64,000 nucleotides of DNA from Desulfobacterales bacterium. GTDB lineage: Bacteria; Desulfobacterota; Desulfobacteria; Desulfobacterales; UBA11574. The position numbers and the translations under genes were made by a program. The stretch is from NCBI GenBank assembly GCA_022340885.1, contig JAJDND010000066.1, forward strand, positions 47,354 to 111,353, written 5' to 3'. Positions within the stretch are counted from its first letter, which is position 1, and every line of letters begins with the position of its first letter. The notes below the pieces were generated by a model that was not told where the DNA came from, ran no database searches, and was given only the letters and a program-made list of their open reading frames with translations. This document shows positions 36,046 to 45,887 of this stretch, in pieces.

Positions 36046-36270
36046 GCGGTTGTGCTAGGCGGGGAGCTAGCGGTGCCCTATTCCCGAAATCCGCTGATGC
36101 GGGGCTGAATTCCCTTTGAAGGGTTTGAAACTGGAAGCCTATAAGTCAATGTGGCCGGCCGCCGCGCAACAGGCGGTTACGAACCTCGTCAGGTCCGGAA
36201 GGAAGCAGCGATAAGTAATGCGGCCTGTGTCGTGGATTGATCCCGGTCAGTGATTTGGCTTATTACATTT
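36046..36270 (+). ncRNA. ffs: Signal recognition particle RNA, long bacterial form
   Basis: The hallmark Ffh-binding loop GTCAGGTCCGGAAGGAAGCA is at about 36189-36208. The 5' part, TGTGCTAGGCGGGGAGCTAG followed by GCGGTGCCCTATTCCCG, matches the opening of the long bacterial SRP RNAs that retain the Alu-like domain. The 3' end runs to about CCCGGTCAGTGA. Exact ends are estimated, because 5'/3' pairing is only approximate by eye. The surrounding gap of 695 bp (35806-36500) holds no gene. Confidence 0.88.
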
Positions 36271-36500
36271 CAGCAAAGATTCGACAGGGGGTGCACAACC
36301 AGCTTTCCCGCTCGCTTTCCAATATCACATGCTTATCTTTTAAATCCCCGAACCTATATACATAAATTGCCATTTCCGGCTTGACAATATGTCATATAGT
36401 CTTATTTTCTGAGCGTTATTGTCGCATTCGTGCCAATACATCAATTCATCAATATTCGGATGGTAAATCATTAAAAAAATAGAGGAGATCACAACGGCTG

Positions 36501-37136
36501 ATGGCGAAAAAAAATGGAATCAAAATTCATACGAAGGTTGAGGAAACCGTCAGTGAAGACAAAAAACCCAAAAATGGCGCTCCCCAAAAAGAGGAGAGCA
36601 GCCAAACTGTTGAGCCTCTCAAAGAGATGGAAGAAAAGATAGAATCTCTTAAAAAGGAAGCGACGGAAAACCATGATCGATTGTTGAGGGTGGCTGCGGA
36701 GTTTGAAAATTATAAAAAGCGCACCGCCCGTGAAATGAATGATTTCAGAAAGTTTGCCAATGAAAATTTTGCAAGAGCCATGCTCCCGGTGGTCGACAGT
36801 CTTGACCTTGCCATTACATCGGCCGGCAATGACCGGCAGACAAACAGCTCCGTGGTGGAAGGCGTCACCATGACTCTTAAGGAAATATATAAAGTTTTCG
36901 AACAGTTCGGGATTAAACCGATTGAGTCTATCGGGAAAACATTTGACCCTGTTTTTCATCAGGCGATGATGCAGGAAGAAACAGAGGCATATCCTGAAAA
37001 CACCGTATCCAGAGAGCTCCAAAAGGGATATATGATTCACGACAGGTTGCTCAGACCAGCCATGGTGGTGGTATCCAAAAAAAAAGAAGCATCTGAAGAT
37101 ATTGAAAATCAGACGAAAAATAGAGAGGATAAATAG
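36501..37136 (+). CDS. grpE: Nucleotide exchange factor GrpE
   Basis: The 211-residue cochaperone releases ADP from DnaK. An acidic, low-complexity N-terminus is followed by a long coiled coil (about residues 40-75), then the conserved RVAAEFENYKKRTAREM and, late, FDPVFHQAMMQEE with VSRELQKGYMIHDRLLRPAM. A GAGGAG site lies 13 nt before the ATG. It is 28 bp upstream of dnaK. No CIRCE inverted repeat was recognised upstream, so heat regulation may be by another route. Confidence 0.95.
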   Translation: MAKKNGIKIHTKVEETVSEDKKPKNGAPQKEESSQTVEPLKEMEEKIESLKKEATENHDRLLRVAAEFENYKKRTAREMNDFRKFANENFARAMLPVVDSLDLAITSAGNDRQTNSSVVEGVTMTLKEIYKVFEQFGIKPIESIGKTFDPVFHQAMMQEETEAYPENTVSRELQKGYMIHDRLLRPAMVVVSKKKEASEDIENQTKNREDK

Positions 37137-37164
37137 ATTATTTCATTAACTAGGAGGATAACAA

Positions 37165-39096
37165 ATGGGTAAAGTCATTGGAATCGATTTGGGCACAACG
37201 AATTCATGTGTCGCAATCATGGAAGGCGGCGATGCAAAGGTGATCACCAACCCTGAGGGGGGGCGCACCACTCCATCCATCGTTGCCGTTTCAGAAAACG
37301 GGGAAAGATTGGTAGGTCAAATTGCAAAACGGCAGGCCATTACCAATCCCGAAAATACGGTATTTGCCGTAAAAAGGCTTATCGGCCGGAAATTCCGTTC
37401 AAAGGAAGTTCAAGACGACATAAAGATCTTGCCATACAAAATTGAAGAGGCCAGCAACGGCGACGTTCGCATCAACCTCAGAGGGAAACAGAACAGCGCA
37501 GCGGAAATATCCTCTTTTATCTTGGCAAACATCAAACACACGGCCGAAGAATATCTTGGAGAAAAGGTTACCGATGCGGTGATAACAGTGCCTGCTTATT
37601 TTGATGACAGTCAACGTCAGGCCACCAAGGACGCCGGAAAGATCGCCGGACTCAACGTGCTCAGGATCATCAACGAACCCACAGCCGCATCTTTGGCCTA
37701 CGGCATGGACAAAAAGAAAGAAGAAAAGATAGCAGTTTTTGATTTAGGCGGCGGTACTTTCGACATTTCTATTCTTGAAATCGGTGAAGGCGTATTCGAA
37801 GTCAAGGCCACAAATGGCGATACCCATCTTGGCGGCGAAGATTTCGATCTAAGGCTGATCGATTATCTGGCCAATGAGTTCAAAAAGGACCAGGGGATTG
37901 ACCTTAGAAACGACAAGATGGCCCTTCAACGGTTGAAAGAAGCCGCTGAAAAGGCCAAAATGGAGCTTTCCTCATCCATGGAGACCGATGTTAATCTTCC
38001 TTTCATCACCGCCGATGCTTCGGGTCCCAAACATCTTAACATAAAAATTACCAGGGCCAAACTCGAAGGACTTGTCAGCGATCTCCTTGACAAGCTGGAA
38101 AATCCTTGCAGACTCGCGTTAAAAGACGCGGGGTTAAGCGCCAATAACATTGATGAAGTCATTCTGGTTGGCGGCATGACCCGTATGCCGGCGGTTCAGG
38201 ACCGTGTCAAAAAAATCTTCGGCAAAGACCCGCATAAAGGCGTCAACCCCGACGAAGTTGTCGCCGTTGGCGCCGCTATCCAGGGCGGGGTGCTTAAGGG
38301 AGATGTCAAAGATGTTCTTCTTCTCGATGTTACGCCCCTTTCTCTGGGAATAGAAACCCTCGGCGGCGTCATGACGCGGCTGATCGAAAAAAACACCACC
38401 ATTCCCACGAAAAAGAGCCAAATCTTTTCTACGGCGGCAGATAACCAACCGGCGGTATCCATCCACGTGCTTCAGGGCGAACGGGAAATGGCCGCAGGCA
38501 ACAAAACCCTTGGCCGCTTCGAACTTGTAGGAATACCGCCTGCGCCAAGGGGCATACCGCAGATCGAAGTCACCTTTGATATCGATGCCAACGGCATCGT
38601 CAACGTCTCTGCAAAGGATATGGCCACCGGCAAGGAGCAATCCATTCAGATTACCGCATCCAGCGGTTTATCCAAAGAAGAAATCGACAAACTTGTCAAA
38701 GACGCAGAACTTCATGCCGAAGAGGACAAAAAGAAAAAGGATCTGGTCGATGCCCGGAATCATGCCGACGCATTGATCTACTCCACCGAAAAATCGATTA
38801 AAGATCTCGGCGACAAGATTGATGCGGGTACCAAGAGCAAGGTTGAAGCGGCCATCGAACCGCTTAAAAAAGCCATGGAAGGCGATGACGCCGACGAGAT
38901 CCGGCGATTGAGCGAAGAATTGACCCAGGCGTCTCATAAACTGGCCGAAGCCATGTATCAGCAGGCGTCGCAAAACGACGCTCAGCAGCATGCCCACGCA
39001 GGTGCATCCGGCAATCAGGAAGCCGGATCATCCGGACCGGACGAAGATGTGGTGGATGCCGATTTTGAAGAGGTCAAAGAAGACGACAAAAAATAA
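37165..39096 (+). CDS. dnaK: Molecular chaperone DnaK (Hsp70)
   Basis: The 643-residue protein shows all Hsp70 signatures: [18 protein letters not shown] at the start, [33 protein letters not shown], the linker [20 protein letters not shown] and the substrate domain. The C-terminus ends with the acidic [16 protein letters not shown]. An AGGAGG site precedes the ATG. With grpE it forms a two-gene operon; dnaJ is not adjacent in this window. Confidence 0.98.
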   Translation: MGKVIGIDLGTTNSCVAIMEGGDAKVITNPEGGRTTPSIVAVSENGERLVGQIAKRQAITNPENTVFAVKRLIGRKFRSKEVQDDIKILPYKIEEASNGDVRINLRGKQNSAAEISSFILANIKHTAEEYLGEKVTDAVITVPAYFDDSQRQATKDAGKIAGLNVLRIINEPTAASLAYGMDKKKEEKIAVFDLGGGTFDISILEIGEGVFEVKATNGDTHLGGEDFDLRLIDYLANEFKKDQGIDLRNDKMALQRLKEAAEKAKMELSSSMETDVNLPFITADASGPKHLNIKITRAKLEGLVSDLLDKLENPCRLALKDAGLSANNIDEVILVGGMTRMPAVQDRVKKIFGKDPHKGVNPDEVVAVGAAIQGGVLKGDVKDVLLLDVTPLSLGIETLGGVMTRLIEKNTTIPTKKSQIFSTAADNQPAVSIHVLQGEREMAAGNKTLGRFELVGIPPAPRGIPQIEVTFDIDANGIVNVSAKDMATGKEQSIQITASSGLSKEEIDKLVKDAELHAEEDKKKKDLVDARNHADALIYSTEKSIKDLGDKIDAGTKSKVEAAIEPLKKAMEGDDADEIRRLSEELTQASHKLAEAMYQQASQNDAQQHAHAGASGNQEAGSSGPDEDVVDADFEEVKEDDKK

Positions 39097-39114
39097 TCGC
39101 ATATTCTGTACTTC

Positions 39115-39158
39115 GAAAAAAATCCTGCGTGCCTGTTTGTGCGCAGGATTTTTTTTAA
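39115..39158 (+). terminator. Intrinsic terminator after dnaK
   Basis: A strong hairpin, AATCCTGCGTGC and GTGCGCAGGATT around the loop CTGTTT, is followed by a run of seven or more T. It begins about 19 bp after the dnaK stop codon and is preceded by an A-run, so it could also act weakly in the other direction. Confidence 0.93.
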
Positions 39159-39206
39159 GCCGGTCATTCGGTGACCCAAACAATAAATATAATAGGAGTC
39201 TTAATC

Positions 39207-40061
39207 ATGGTTAAACTAAAGTGGTTAATAACTTCTGCAGGCGTAAAAATGCCCGGGATAATTTACGGCACGGCCTGGAAAAAGGACCGAACGGCAGATT
39301 TGGTTGTGAAAGCCGTGCAAGCAGGATTCAGGGGAATCGATACCGCCTGCCAGCCGAGACACTATAATGAACCCCTGGTAGGAACAGCCATCGACAGACT
39401 GAAAGCCCTTGGCATCGAGCGTGAAGATTTGTTTCTGCAAACTAAATTCACCCCACTTTCCGGTCAGGATCCCAACCAAGTACCCTACGATATCAATTCC
39501 CCGGTCGAGCTGCAGGTCGCCCAATCTTTTGAGACATCGAAAAAAAGCCTGCAAACAGAATATGTGGATTCTTTAATCCTGCATTCACCGATGACACCCC
39601 GCGCGGTTTTGATGACGGTATGGAACGCCATGGAAAAAATCCAAAAGGCCGGCGGCGCTCGCCAGTTGGGAATCAGCAACTGTTACGATGCGCAAGTGCT
39701 TCAATCTCTTTATTCCGATGCCGACGTTAAGCCGGCAGTCGTACAAAATCGATTTTATCGGGAAACGAATTATGATGCCGACCTGCGTCATTGGTGTTCT
39801 CATCATGGCGTCATTTACCAGAGTTTTTGGACCCTCACCGCAAATCCCCATATCCTGGCGAGCAACACCGTCCGAACCATCGCTCAAAAGTATAAAAAAA
39901 CCGAAGCGCAAATCTTTTTTCGATACCTCAGTCATTCCGGTATCGTTCCCCTCACCGGAACGTCCTCGGAGAAACACATGAATGAAGATCTCGGCATCTT
40001 TGGTTTTGAGCTTTCTTCAGCGGATTTAAAGCATGTGGATCTTCTGCTGAATCGGGTATAG
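39207..40061 (+). CDS. Aldo/keto reductase family protein
   Basis: The 284-residue TIM-barrel protein has the aldo/keto reductase tetrad: the aspartate in GIDTACQ, the tyrosine in RHYNEPLVG, the lysine in FLQTKFTP and the histidine in LILHSPM. The late TEAQIFFRYLSHSGIVPLTG is the usual cofactor-binding region for NADP(H). The physiological substrate is unknown. I chose the ATG at 39207 over a GTG at 39171 because TAGGAG lies just before it. Confidence 0.88.
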   Translation: MVKLKWLITSAGVKMPGIIYGTAWKKDRTADLVVKAVQAGFRGIDTACQPRHYNEPLVGTAIDRLKALGIEREDLFLQTKFTPLSGQDPNQVPYDINSPVELQVAQSFETSKKSLQTEYVDSLILHSPMTPRAVLMTVWNAMEKIQKAGGARQLGISNCYDAQVLQSLYSDADVKPAVVQNRFYRETNYDADLRHWCSHHGVIYQSFWTLTANPHILASNTVRTIAQKYKKTEAQIFFRYLSHSGIVPLTGTSSEKHMNEDLGIFGFELSSADLKHVDLLLNRV

Positions 40062-40264
40062 CCGGTCTGACGATTCTCGATCCGGGAAAGTCGGCGGTCT
40101 TTTCAGAATCCCGATCCCAGCTCACTGTGAGAGTGGATGTCAGAGACGCCGATGATCATCGGAAAACGAGATACCCGGACTTGAAGCAAGTTCGTGAGAA
40201 AAACTGATCTTCTGAACAAAAGACATGCCGGTTAGGACTCGGCTTCGGAAGATGGTTTGAAAGC

Positions 40265-42112
40265 CTAATTCGCAGGGGGACGATCTTCGCTGATACTGTT
40301 TTCATCACAGTAACGCCGGATAATGTCCAAGAAAACAGGGCCGTATCTCCTTTCCTTGACCTGGCCGACGCCGTGGATCTGGAGCAGGCTCTCTTTGGAT
40401 CGAGGCATCCGGGCAGCCATCTCCGTTAAGGTCCGGTCGGAAAAAATCACAAATGGCGGGATTTGGGCTTCATCGGCCAGTCGTTTGCGCTTTTTCCTTA
40501 ACAATTCAAAAAGCAAGGGGTCATGGGGTATCCTTTCCGCTTCGGTCGAGGTCTTCTTTTTTGCTTCTTCGGGAATGGAAGTTTCAGCAGGCAAAAAGCC
40601 ACGGAAGCTGGTTTGATCCCGGAAGAGCGCCCATGCTTTGGGCGTCAGGTGCAGCCCGCCGTATTCCATATCCTGGGACATGAACCCTTTATGCAGCAGC
40701 TGGCGGGCCAGATGCCGCCACTGGTTTCTGGAATACTCCAATCCGATGGCGTAAGTGGAGAGTCTATGATGGCCGCGCCGGAGAACCTTTTGGGCCTTGG
40801 AGCCCCGCAAAACATCGATGATATGCTCCACACCGAATGATTCATTGGTGCGTTTGACGCAGGAGAGCAGCTTTTGGGCGGCCACGCTCAAATCTTCGGG
40901 TGCTGATTTTGTCGCCAGGCAGTTGTCGCACATACCGCATGTCTCTTGCCCATAGCGCTCTCCGAAATAGTCCAGCATCACCCGTCGCCGGCACACGTCG
41001 GTTTCCACATAGCGTAGCAAAGTGGTAAGCAGCAGATTGGCTGTTCGCTGACGGGAGGTGTTCATCCGTCCGATCATGAACTTTATCTTGTGAATATCTC
41101 CGTAGGAGTAAAGCAGCAGGCAACGGGCTTTCATGCCGTCCCTTCCGGCGCGACCGATCTCCTGGTAATAACTTTCCATATTTTTGGGCAGATCGTAATG
41201 AATGACAAAACGAATATTGCTTTTATCGATGCCCATACCAAATGCAATGGTGGCCACCATCACTTGCACATCGTCTTTGGAAAAGCGTTCCTGGTGTCCC
41301 TTGCGTTCGACATCGGACAGGCCGGCGTGGTAGGGCAGCGCCGGGATGCCGTCTTGGGTCAGCAAAAGGGCAAGCCGGTCCACCTGCTTTCTCGTTGCGC
41401 AATAAATGATGCCCGGCTGATCCGGATGCCGGCGAATCATGTTCAAAACCTGCCGGTACGGATTGTCCTTAAAAGCCACCTCTAAAAACAAATTGGGACG
41501 ATCAAAGCCGGAAACAAATTCGGTGTTTTCACCCAGCCCGAGACAATTTTTAATGTCCCTGCGAACTTGCTCCGTTGCAGTGGCGGTCAGGGCCATGCAC
41601 ACCGCCTTGGGCAGTTGCTCCCGGACCGCTGTCAGGCGCCGGTATTCCGGCCGGAAATCATGACCCCACTCGGAAATGCAGTGGGCCTCGTCTATTGCCA
41701 GACAGTCGACCCGGATCGAGCCCAGCAATTCCAGCAGCGAATCCTTGAGTAGCGTTTCAGGCGCCACATACAGCAGCTTTGCCGTTCCGCTTTTTACCTT
41801 TGCCATATTGGCTCGGTACGTGCCCGGTTCGAGGGCGCTGTTTAACATCACCGCCGCCACCCCGTTTTCGCGCATCTGCTGGATCTGATCGGTCATCAAA
41901 GAAATCAAAGGCGACACGACAATGGTCAGCCCATCGAACAACAGGGCCGGTATCTGATAACAAAGGGATTTTCCGCCGCCGGTGGGCATGATCACCAAAG
42001 CATTATTGCCGGCCATGACATGGGCGATGATCTGGGCTTGAAGGGATACAAAGTCTTTAAAGCCGAAAATTTTTTGCAGGACCGAGTGGGCCTTTATCAT
42101 GATGTCGGGCAT
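40265..42112 (-). CDS. recQ: ATP-dependent DNA helicase RecQ
   Basis: The 615-residue helicase has Walker A MPTGGGKSLCYQIPAL, the DEAH box in LAIDEAHCISEWGHDFRPEY, GIIYCATRKQV, the motif VI QEIGRAGRDGM, and a zinc-binding region with CRRRVMLDYFGE and CGMCDNCL. The HRDC domain (LLRKKRKRLADEAQIPPFVI) closes the protein. RecQ acts in recombination repair and fork restart. All modules of the classic form are present. Confidence 0.96.
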   Translation of the reverse strand: MPDIMIKAHSVLQKIFGFKDFVSLQAQIIAHVMAGNNALVIMPTGGGKSLCYQIPALLFDGLTIVVSPLISLMTDQIQQMRENGVAAVMLNSALEPGTYRANMAKVKSGTAKLLYVAPETLLKDSLLELLGSIRVDCLAIDEAHCISEWGHDFRPEYRRLTAVREQLPKAVCMALTATATEQVRRDIKNCLGLGENTEFVSGFDRPNLFLEVAFKDNPYRQVLNMIRRHPDQPGIIYCATRKQVDRLALLLTQDGIPALPYHAGLSDVERKGHQERFSKDDVQVMVATIAFGMGIDKSNIRFVIHYDLPKNMESYYQEIGRAGRDGMKARCLLLYSYGDIHKIKFMIGRMNTSRQRTANLLLTTLLRYVETDVCRRRVMLDYFGERYGQETCGMCDNCLATKSAPEDLSVAAQKLLSCVKRTNESFGVEHIIDVLRGSKAQKVLRRGHHRLSTYAIGLEYSRNQWRHLARQLLHKGFMSQDMEYGGLHLTPKAWALFRDQTSFRGFLPAETSIPEEAKKKTSTEAERIPHDPLLFELLRKKRKRLADEAQIPPFVIFSDRTLTEMAARMPRSKESLLQIHGVGQVKERRYGPVFLDIIRRYCDENSISEDRPPAN

Positions 42113-42476
42113 GTTTTTCCCTAAAGGATTTGAGCGATGTTTGTCATTTTATGGCAAAAAGATAATTATTTGTCAACATTCGCTTTTATCCAACATGGGG
42201 AGTAGCCTTATGAACATTTCTGATAATAAACAATTAACTAAAACCTATCCCCTTTACAACAGTCTTGACATGTTAGGTTAAATATATGTAGAAAAAATAT
42301 GGTTTGATAATAAATTCTGGCCTTTTTAATCTTGTATAACCATCGTATTTCCGACATTAAAATCTTTACCGAATCCTGCTTTCTTGATATTGTCTTTTTA
42401 CTATTTTTTACCGCATTATATAGGAAATCAATGAGCTGAAACAAATGGAATTACATGCTGTAAAAAGGTGGTCCAC
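42113..42476. other. Intergenic region upstream of the cysteine-rich secreted protein
   Basis: This 364-bp spacer between divergent genes is strongly AT-rich. I see no coding frame beyond about 25 codons with a plausible start. No repeat element or terminator was recognised. Confidence 0.4.
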
Positions 42477-42884
42477 ATGAAAACAATGAAAGTACTGCTT
42501 TATTCACTGGCAATTGTGGTCATCGCTTTAACCTCTTTTCAAAGCATTGCCGCGGCCGCGCAGGTAACAAGAATCAATCAAAACAAAGGTTTTATTTTCA
42601 TCGACGGTACCATCGCCGAAGGATTCGTAATGGGAGCAAATGTGTGCTTTTATACTTCTTCAGGCGAAAAAATCACTTGCGGTAGAATTGAACAGGCTTC
42701 GGAGAATTTTGCCAGGGTTAAGATAAGCAACAGAATCGCATACAAAATCCATTATGGAATGACAGCAGAGCTTCCGGTTAAAAATGATAGCAAAGAAAAA
42801 GCAACAGCGCCGCTGCCGTGTACCACCGATTCCGATTGCGGTGATGCCGGATTTTGTTTTGAAGGAAGGTGTCGGCAAAGATAA
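42477..42884 (+). CDS. Exported protein with cysteine-rich C-terminal motif
   Basis: The 135-residue protein has a signal peptide (KVLLYSLAIVVIALTSFQSI, cleavage near AAAAQ). The middle part is beta-rich and contains VTRINQNKGFIFIDGTIAEG, resembling an OB-like or SH3-like small domain. The C-terminus is a short cysteine-rich unit PCTTDSDCGDAGFCFEGRCR, with four cysteines spaced like small disulfide-knot modules. It is probably a periplasmic or surface protein. I do not recognise the family. Confidence 0.7.
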   Translation: MKTMKVLLYSLAIVVIALTSFQSIAAAAQVTRINQNKGFIFIDGTIAEGFVMGANVCFYTSSGEKITCGRIEQASENFARVKISNRIAYKIHYGMTAELPVKNDSKEKATAPLPCTTDSDCGDAGFCFEGRCRQR

Positions 42885-42995
42885 CTTTATTAGGGATAAG
42901 ATAAATATTGATTACCTTGTCGGTCACCTGCATGGCCGTCACGATATCCAGCATATTGGTGGTCTCGCCGATCTGCTTTCTCTCCAGAAGATGAA

Positions 42996-43040
42996 ATGGA
43001 TGATCTTTTTTAAATCGGATGCTGTTTGGAAATCATCCTG
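42996..43040 (+). repeat. LH200 element, left-end fragment
   Basis: ATGGATGATCTTTTTTAAAT and CGGATGCTGTTTG match the left end of the two complete LH200 copies with one change (GATAATC to GATGATC). Only about 45 bp remain, and the fragment lies beside the selD relic. Confidence 0.6.
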
Positions 43041-43054
43041 ACTTTTCAGTAAAT

Positions 43055-43334
43055 TCAGACCACCCATATTTTCTCTTTCGGATCTTTCAGAACTTCGCCG
43101 ATTTCCGCTGTATCGCCGATACCCGCATCCCGAAGAGCCTTAACGATCGCATCGGCGTGGTCGCTGCCGACGCTGATCAGCAATCCACCAGAGGTCTGGG
43201 GATCGAACATCACGTCCCGCACAGAATGCGATACCCTTTGACCGAAATCAATCATCGATTCCCGGAGGCAGCTTGGACGCTCAACCGGATCCGGTGACCG
43301 CCTCGGTCAGACGAATTTTTTTAATTTCATCCAC
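43055..43334 (-). pseudogene. selD: selD relic (selenide, water dikinase) with an in-frame UGA
   Basis: From a GTG at 43334, preceded by AAAGGAG, the frame reads VDEIKKIRLTEAVTGSG, then TGA, then ASKLPPG. This is the SelD N-terminus with a selenocysteine codon at the catalytic position, where other SelD proteins have U or C. After about 29 codons the frame stops. The next 66 codons, in a shifted frame (43255-43055), are the SelD C-terminus: FDPQTSGGLLISV and GIGDTAEIGEVLKDP. The whole kinase core of roughly 240 residues is gone, so this is a decayed or internally deleted gene. A functional copy would have to lie elsewhere. Confidence 0.8.
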
Positions 43335-43355
43335 GAGTGCTCTCCTTTATTGGTT

Positions 43356-44375
43356 TTACTTTTCTTGATAGGTGATCCGGTAAACAAACGTGGCCGGATC
43401 ATAGAAATCAAGGGGGAGACCGCCGACTTCGGCATAGGGGTAACCGAACGTATTGAGCGGCGGACCCTCCTGAGGCGGATTCAGCACCACGTCGCGACCG
43501 TGGGCAATGACGACGCGGTACGGATCGATACCGCCCCAGAAGTAATCGCGATACGCTTTGGTTTTAGGGTCCTTCAGATCGAGTTTTTCGACAAGCATTT
43601 TTTTGCGCACGTCTGCCGGATCAACCGAGACCCAGCCATATCCGGGAAGAAAAAACTCCGCCCAACAGTGCTGCCAGGTGGTGACATCCTGTTGGGGCTT
43701 TTTCCCGAGTCTGAGGCCGAAGACCTCTCGGGCCGGTATACCGGCGGCCCGGGCCAATGCAATAAAGACCGACGAAATATCCGTGCATTTGCCGCCCCGT
43801 GTTTGCAACAGTTTGTCAACATCACCCAGGCCGCATCCCACGGTTTTAGGGTCCCGATACATGTTTTCACAGGTCCAGTCATAAATCGCTTTGGCTTTTT
43901 CCAGCACCGTGTCCTTTCCCTTGGTAATGGTGTCGGACAGTTTTTTCACCGCACCGATCGTCGGACCAAGAGAAGTGGGCTTCAAATACTTTGCATAATC
44001 GGCCGGATCCCAGGCCGGTTCTTTAGTCGGGAAATCACGTTGATGAACTTCACGCCGTTCAACCTTGAAAGAAAACCGCAGTGTTCGTTTTTTGGCGTCT
44101 TTCGGCCATTGGGCATATAGAATCGGCGTGCCGTAATACCGGTCCGTATACACACCGATATTGACATAATCTCCTGAAGTTTTAATGTCGCTGATGAGTT
44201 GATTCTTGTCGGAAACAGGGTAAGGAATCCATAGCCGGGCAACCTCTCCCGGCATCCGGGCTGAAAGATCCACATCCATGGTGATAGTCCCGGAACGGGT
44301 TGTTGACAGCGCACTCGACCAAACGCCAAAAGTAAACAAAGCAGTAAAAAAGGCGACGATTAGATTTTTTCTCAC
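43356..44375 (-). CDS. Exported transglutaminase-like cysteine protease-fold protein
   Basis: The protein of 339 residues starts at a GTG at 44375 preceded by AGGGAAG. A longer frame upstream adds residues before the signal peptide and is less likely. The mature part has the transglutaminase-like triad: cysteine in GGKCTDISSVFIALARAAGI, histidine in TTWQHCWAEF and aspartate in GWVSVDPAD. Such proteins can act as proteases, amidases or crosslinkers. Target unknown. The selD relic lies 22 bp downstream. Confidence 0.85.
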   Translation of the reverse strand: MRKNLIVAFFTALFTFGVWSSALSTTRSGTITMDVDLSARMPGEVARLWIPYPVSDKNQLISDIKTSGDYVNIGVYTDRYYGTPILYAQWPKDAKKRTLRFSFKVERREVHQRDFPTKEPAWDPADYAKYLKPTSLGPTIGAVKKLSDTITKGKDTVLEKAKAIYDWTCENMYRDPKTVGCGLGDVDKLLQTRGGKCTDISSVFIALARAAGIPAREVFGLRLGKKPQQDVTTWQHCWAEFFLPGYGWVSVDPADVRKKMLVEKLDLKDPKTKAYRDYFWGGIDPYRVVIAHGRDVVLNPPQEGPPLNTFGYPYAEVGGLPLDFYDPATFVYRITYQEK

Positions 44376-44754
44376 GATTCTTCCCTTATTTTTAACAGAT
44401 GATATATGATAATAAAATAGAGATGATGGGCGATGGGGCAATTGGAACTTATAACATAAAATGAGGCGGCAAAATGATGGATCTTTCGGTCCGACCTACG
44501 GCCCTACCATCCCCGGGCAGATTAATTGACAGCGCTCAGGTAAAACCGAAAAAATAGTACATATATTATTTCCCGATGCAAAATTGATGTTTTGAAATTA
44601 CAATAGGGGCTTACATTTTGTCAAAGTCATAATATCTATTGTCCAAAATTCAGATATTGATAATATCTATATCCGATAAAACCTTGATTAAAATAAATCG
44701 TTTGATTAAAATTTGATCCAGCGAGACACCGTAAAATGATCAAGGAGACAGGAC
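44376..44754. other. Divergent promoter region before threonine aldolase
   Basis: This 379-bp AT-rich spacer lies between divergent genes and is rich in T/A tracts from 44560 to 44710. I see no gene, repeat or terminator. An AAGGAG-type site precedes the aldolase ATG. Confidence 0.4.
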
Positions 44755-45795
44755 ATGCGGATTGTCGACATGAGATCGGACACCATTACACAACCGACTT
44801 CTTCCATGCGCCGGGCCATGTTCGAAGCCGAAGTCGGAGACGATGTATTTGGTGAAGATCCAACGGTCAACCGCCTGGAAGAGATGGTAGCCGAACGGCT
44901 GGGAAAAGAAGCCGCCTTGTTTGTGGCCAGCGGCACCATGGCAAACCTGGTGAGCCAACTCACCCACTGCGGCCGGGGCGATGAAATGATTCTCGGCGAT
45001 CAGTCCCATATGTTTTTTTATGAACAGGGAGGTTCCGCAGCATTGGGCGGTATACACCCCCGCAGCTTGCCAAATAAACCGGACGGCACAATTCCACCGG
45101 CGGAGATAGAAGCCGCTATTCGGCCGGAGGACGTCCATTTCCCAAAAACAAAACTTATTGTTCTGGAGAATACCCATAACCGGTGTAACGGCCGCCCCCT
45201 GGATGCCGGCTATATACATTCCGTGGCCAAATTGGCCCGTCGTTACGGATTGAAATTACATATAGATGGTGCGCGACTTTTCAATGCGGCAACAGCACTT
45301 GGTGTGGCAGCCGAAGATCTGGTTGCCGAAGCCGATTCCGTCAGCATCTGCCTGAGCAAAGGATTGGCGGCGCCGGTGGGCTCTGTCGTCTGCGGAACCG
45401 AGGAGTTTATTGCTCGAGCCCGGCGAAACCGCAAAATTGTCGGCGGCGGCATGCGTCAAGCCGGCGTCCTTGCCGCAGCCGGCATCGTGGCGATCACCGA
45501 AATGGTGGACCGCCTGGCAGATGACCATGAAAATGCCGGGAAATTGGCCGACGGCCTTGCAAACATACCGGGCCTGTCCATCGATCCGGAGATGGTCTCG
45601 ACCAATATCGTATACTTTGATGTCACTAAAGAAAATTTGACCGCACGCATTTTGGTGGAAAACATCGATAGACAGGGCATTCGCCTGCTCCCTACCGGCC
45701 CGCATCGATTGAGAGCCGTTACCAATTATCATGTAACGTCTTCGGATATCGATTACGTGTTAGATGTATTTTCAGATACCTTGAAACGGTTATAG
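44755..45795 (+). CDS. ltaE: Low-specificity L-threonine aldolase
   Basis: The 346-residue PLP enzyme cleaves threonine to glycine and acetaldehyde. It starts DMRSDTITQPT and shows EAEVGDDVFGEDPTVNRLE, ASGTMANLVSQL, HIDGARLFNAA and the PLP lysine in SICLSKGLAAPVGSV. These match the fold-type I threonine aldolase family closely. It is monocistronic. The gap to the convergent purH gene contains an inverted repeat (45808-45878). Confidence 0.94.
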   Translation: MRIVDMRSDTITQPTSSMRRAMFEAEVGDDVFGEDPTVNRLEEMVAERLGKEAALFVASGTMANLVSQLTHCGRGDEMILGDQSHMFFYEQGGSAALGGIHPRSLPNKPDGTIPPAEIEAAIRPEDVHFPKTKLIVLENTHNRCNGRPLDAGYIHSVAKLARRYGLKLHIDGARLFNAATALGVAAEDLVAEADSVSICLSKGLAAPVGSVVCGTEEFIARARRNRKIVGGGMRQAGVLAAAGIVAITEMVDRLADDHENAGKLADGLANIPGLSIDPEMVSTNIVYFDVTKENLTARILVENIDRQGIRLLPTGPHRLRAVTNYHVTSSDIDYVLDVFSDTLKRL

Positions 45796-45807
45796 TTTTT
45801 TTGAGCC

Positions 45808-45887
45808 CTCGGGGAGTTTTTCTTCGAAATCCTTAAGTAGAGCGGAATGGAGCAGCTTTCTAAAAAACACCCCGATTCGTCAGTTCT
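45808..45887. repeat. Inverted repeat with an LH200-tail-like right half
   Basis: CGGGGAGTTTTT (left) pairs with AAAAAACACCCCG (right) around a loop of about 45 nt, between convergent ltaE and purH. It may serve as a terminator for both. The right half, ATGGAGCAGCTTTCT then AAAAAACACCCCGATTCGTC, resembles the tail that follows LH200 copies and encodes the same short peptide pattern ending KHPDSS. Confidence 0.55.

Noticed and set aside
36271..36500. Possible CIRCE operator upstream of grpE
   Set aside because: The 9-bp inverted repeat of CIRCE could not be found; only a weak TTGACA box is visible at about 36380.
40062..40264. Possible hairpin element between the aldo/keto reductase and recQ
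   Set aside because: I compared it with LH145 and LH200 and found neither the inverted ends nor the inner strings.
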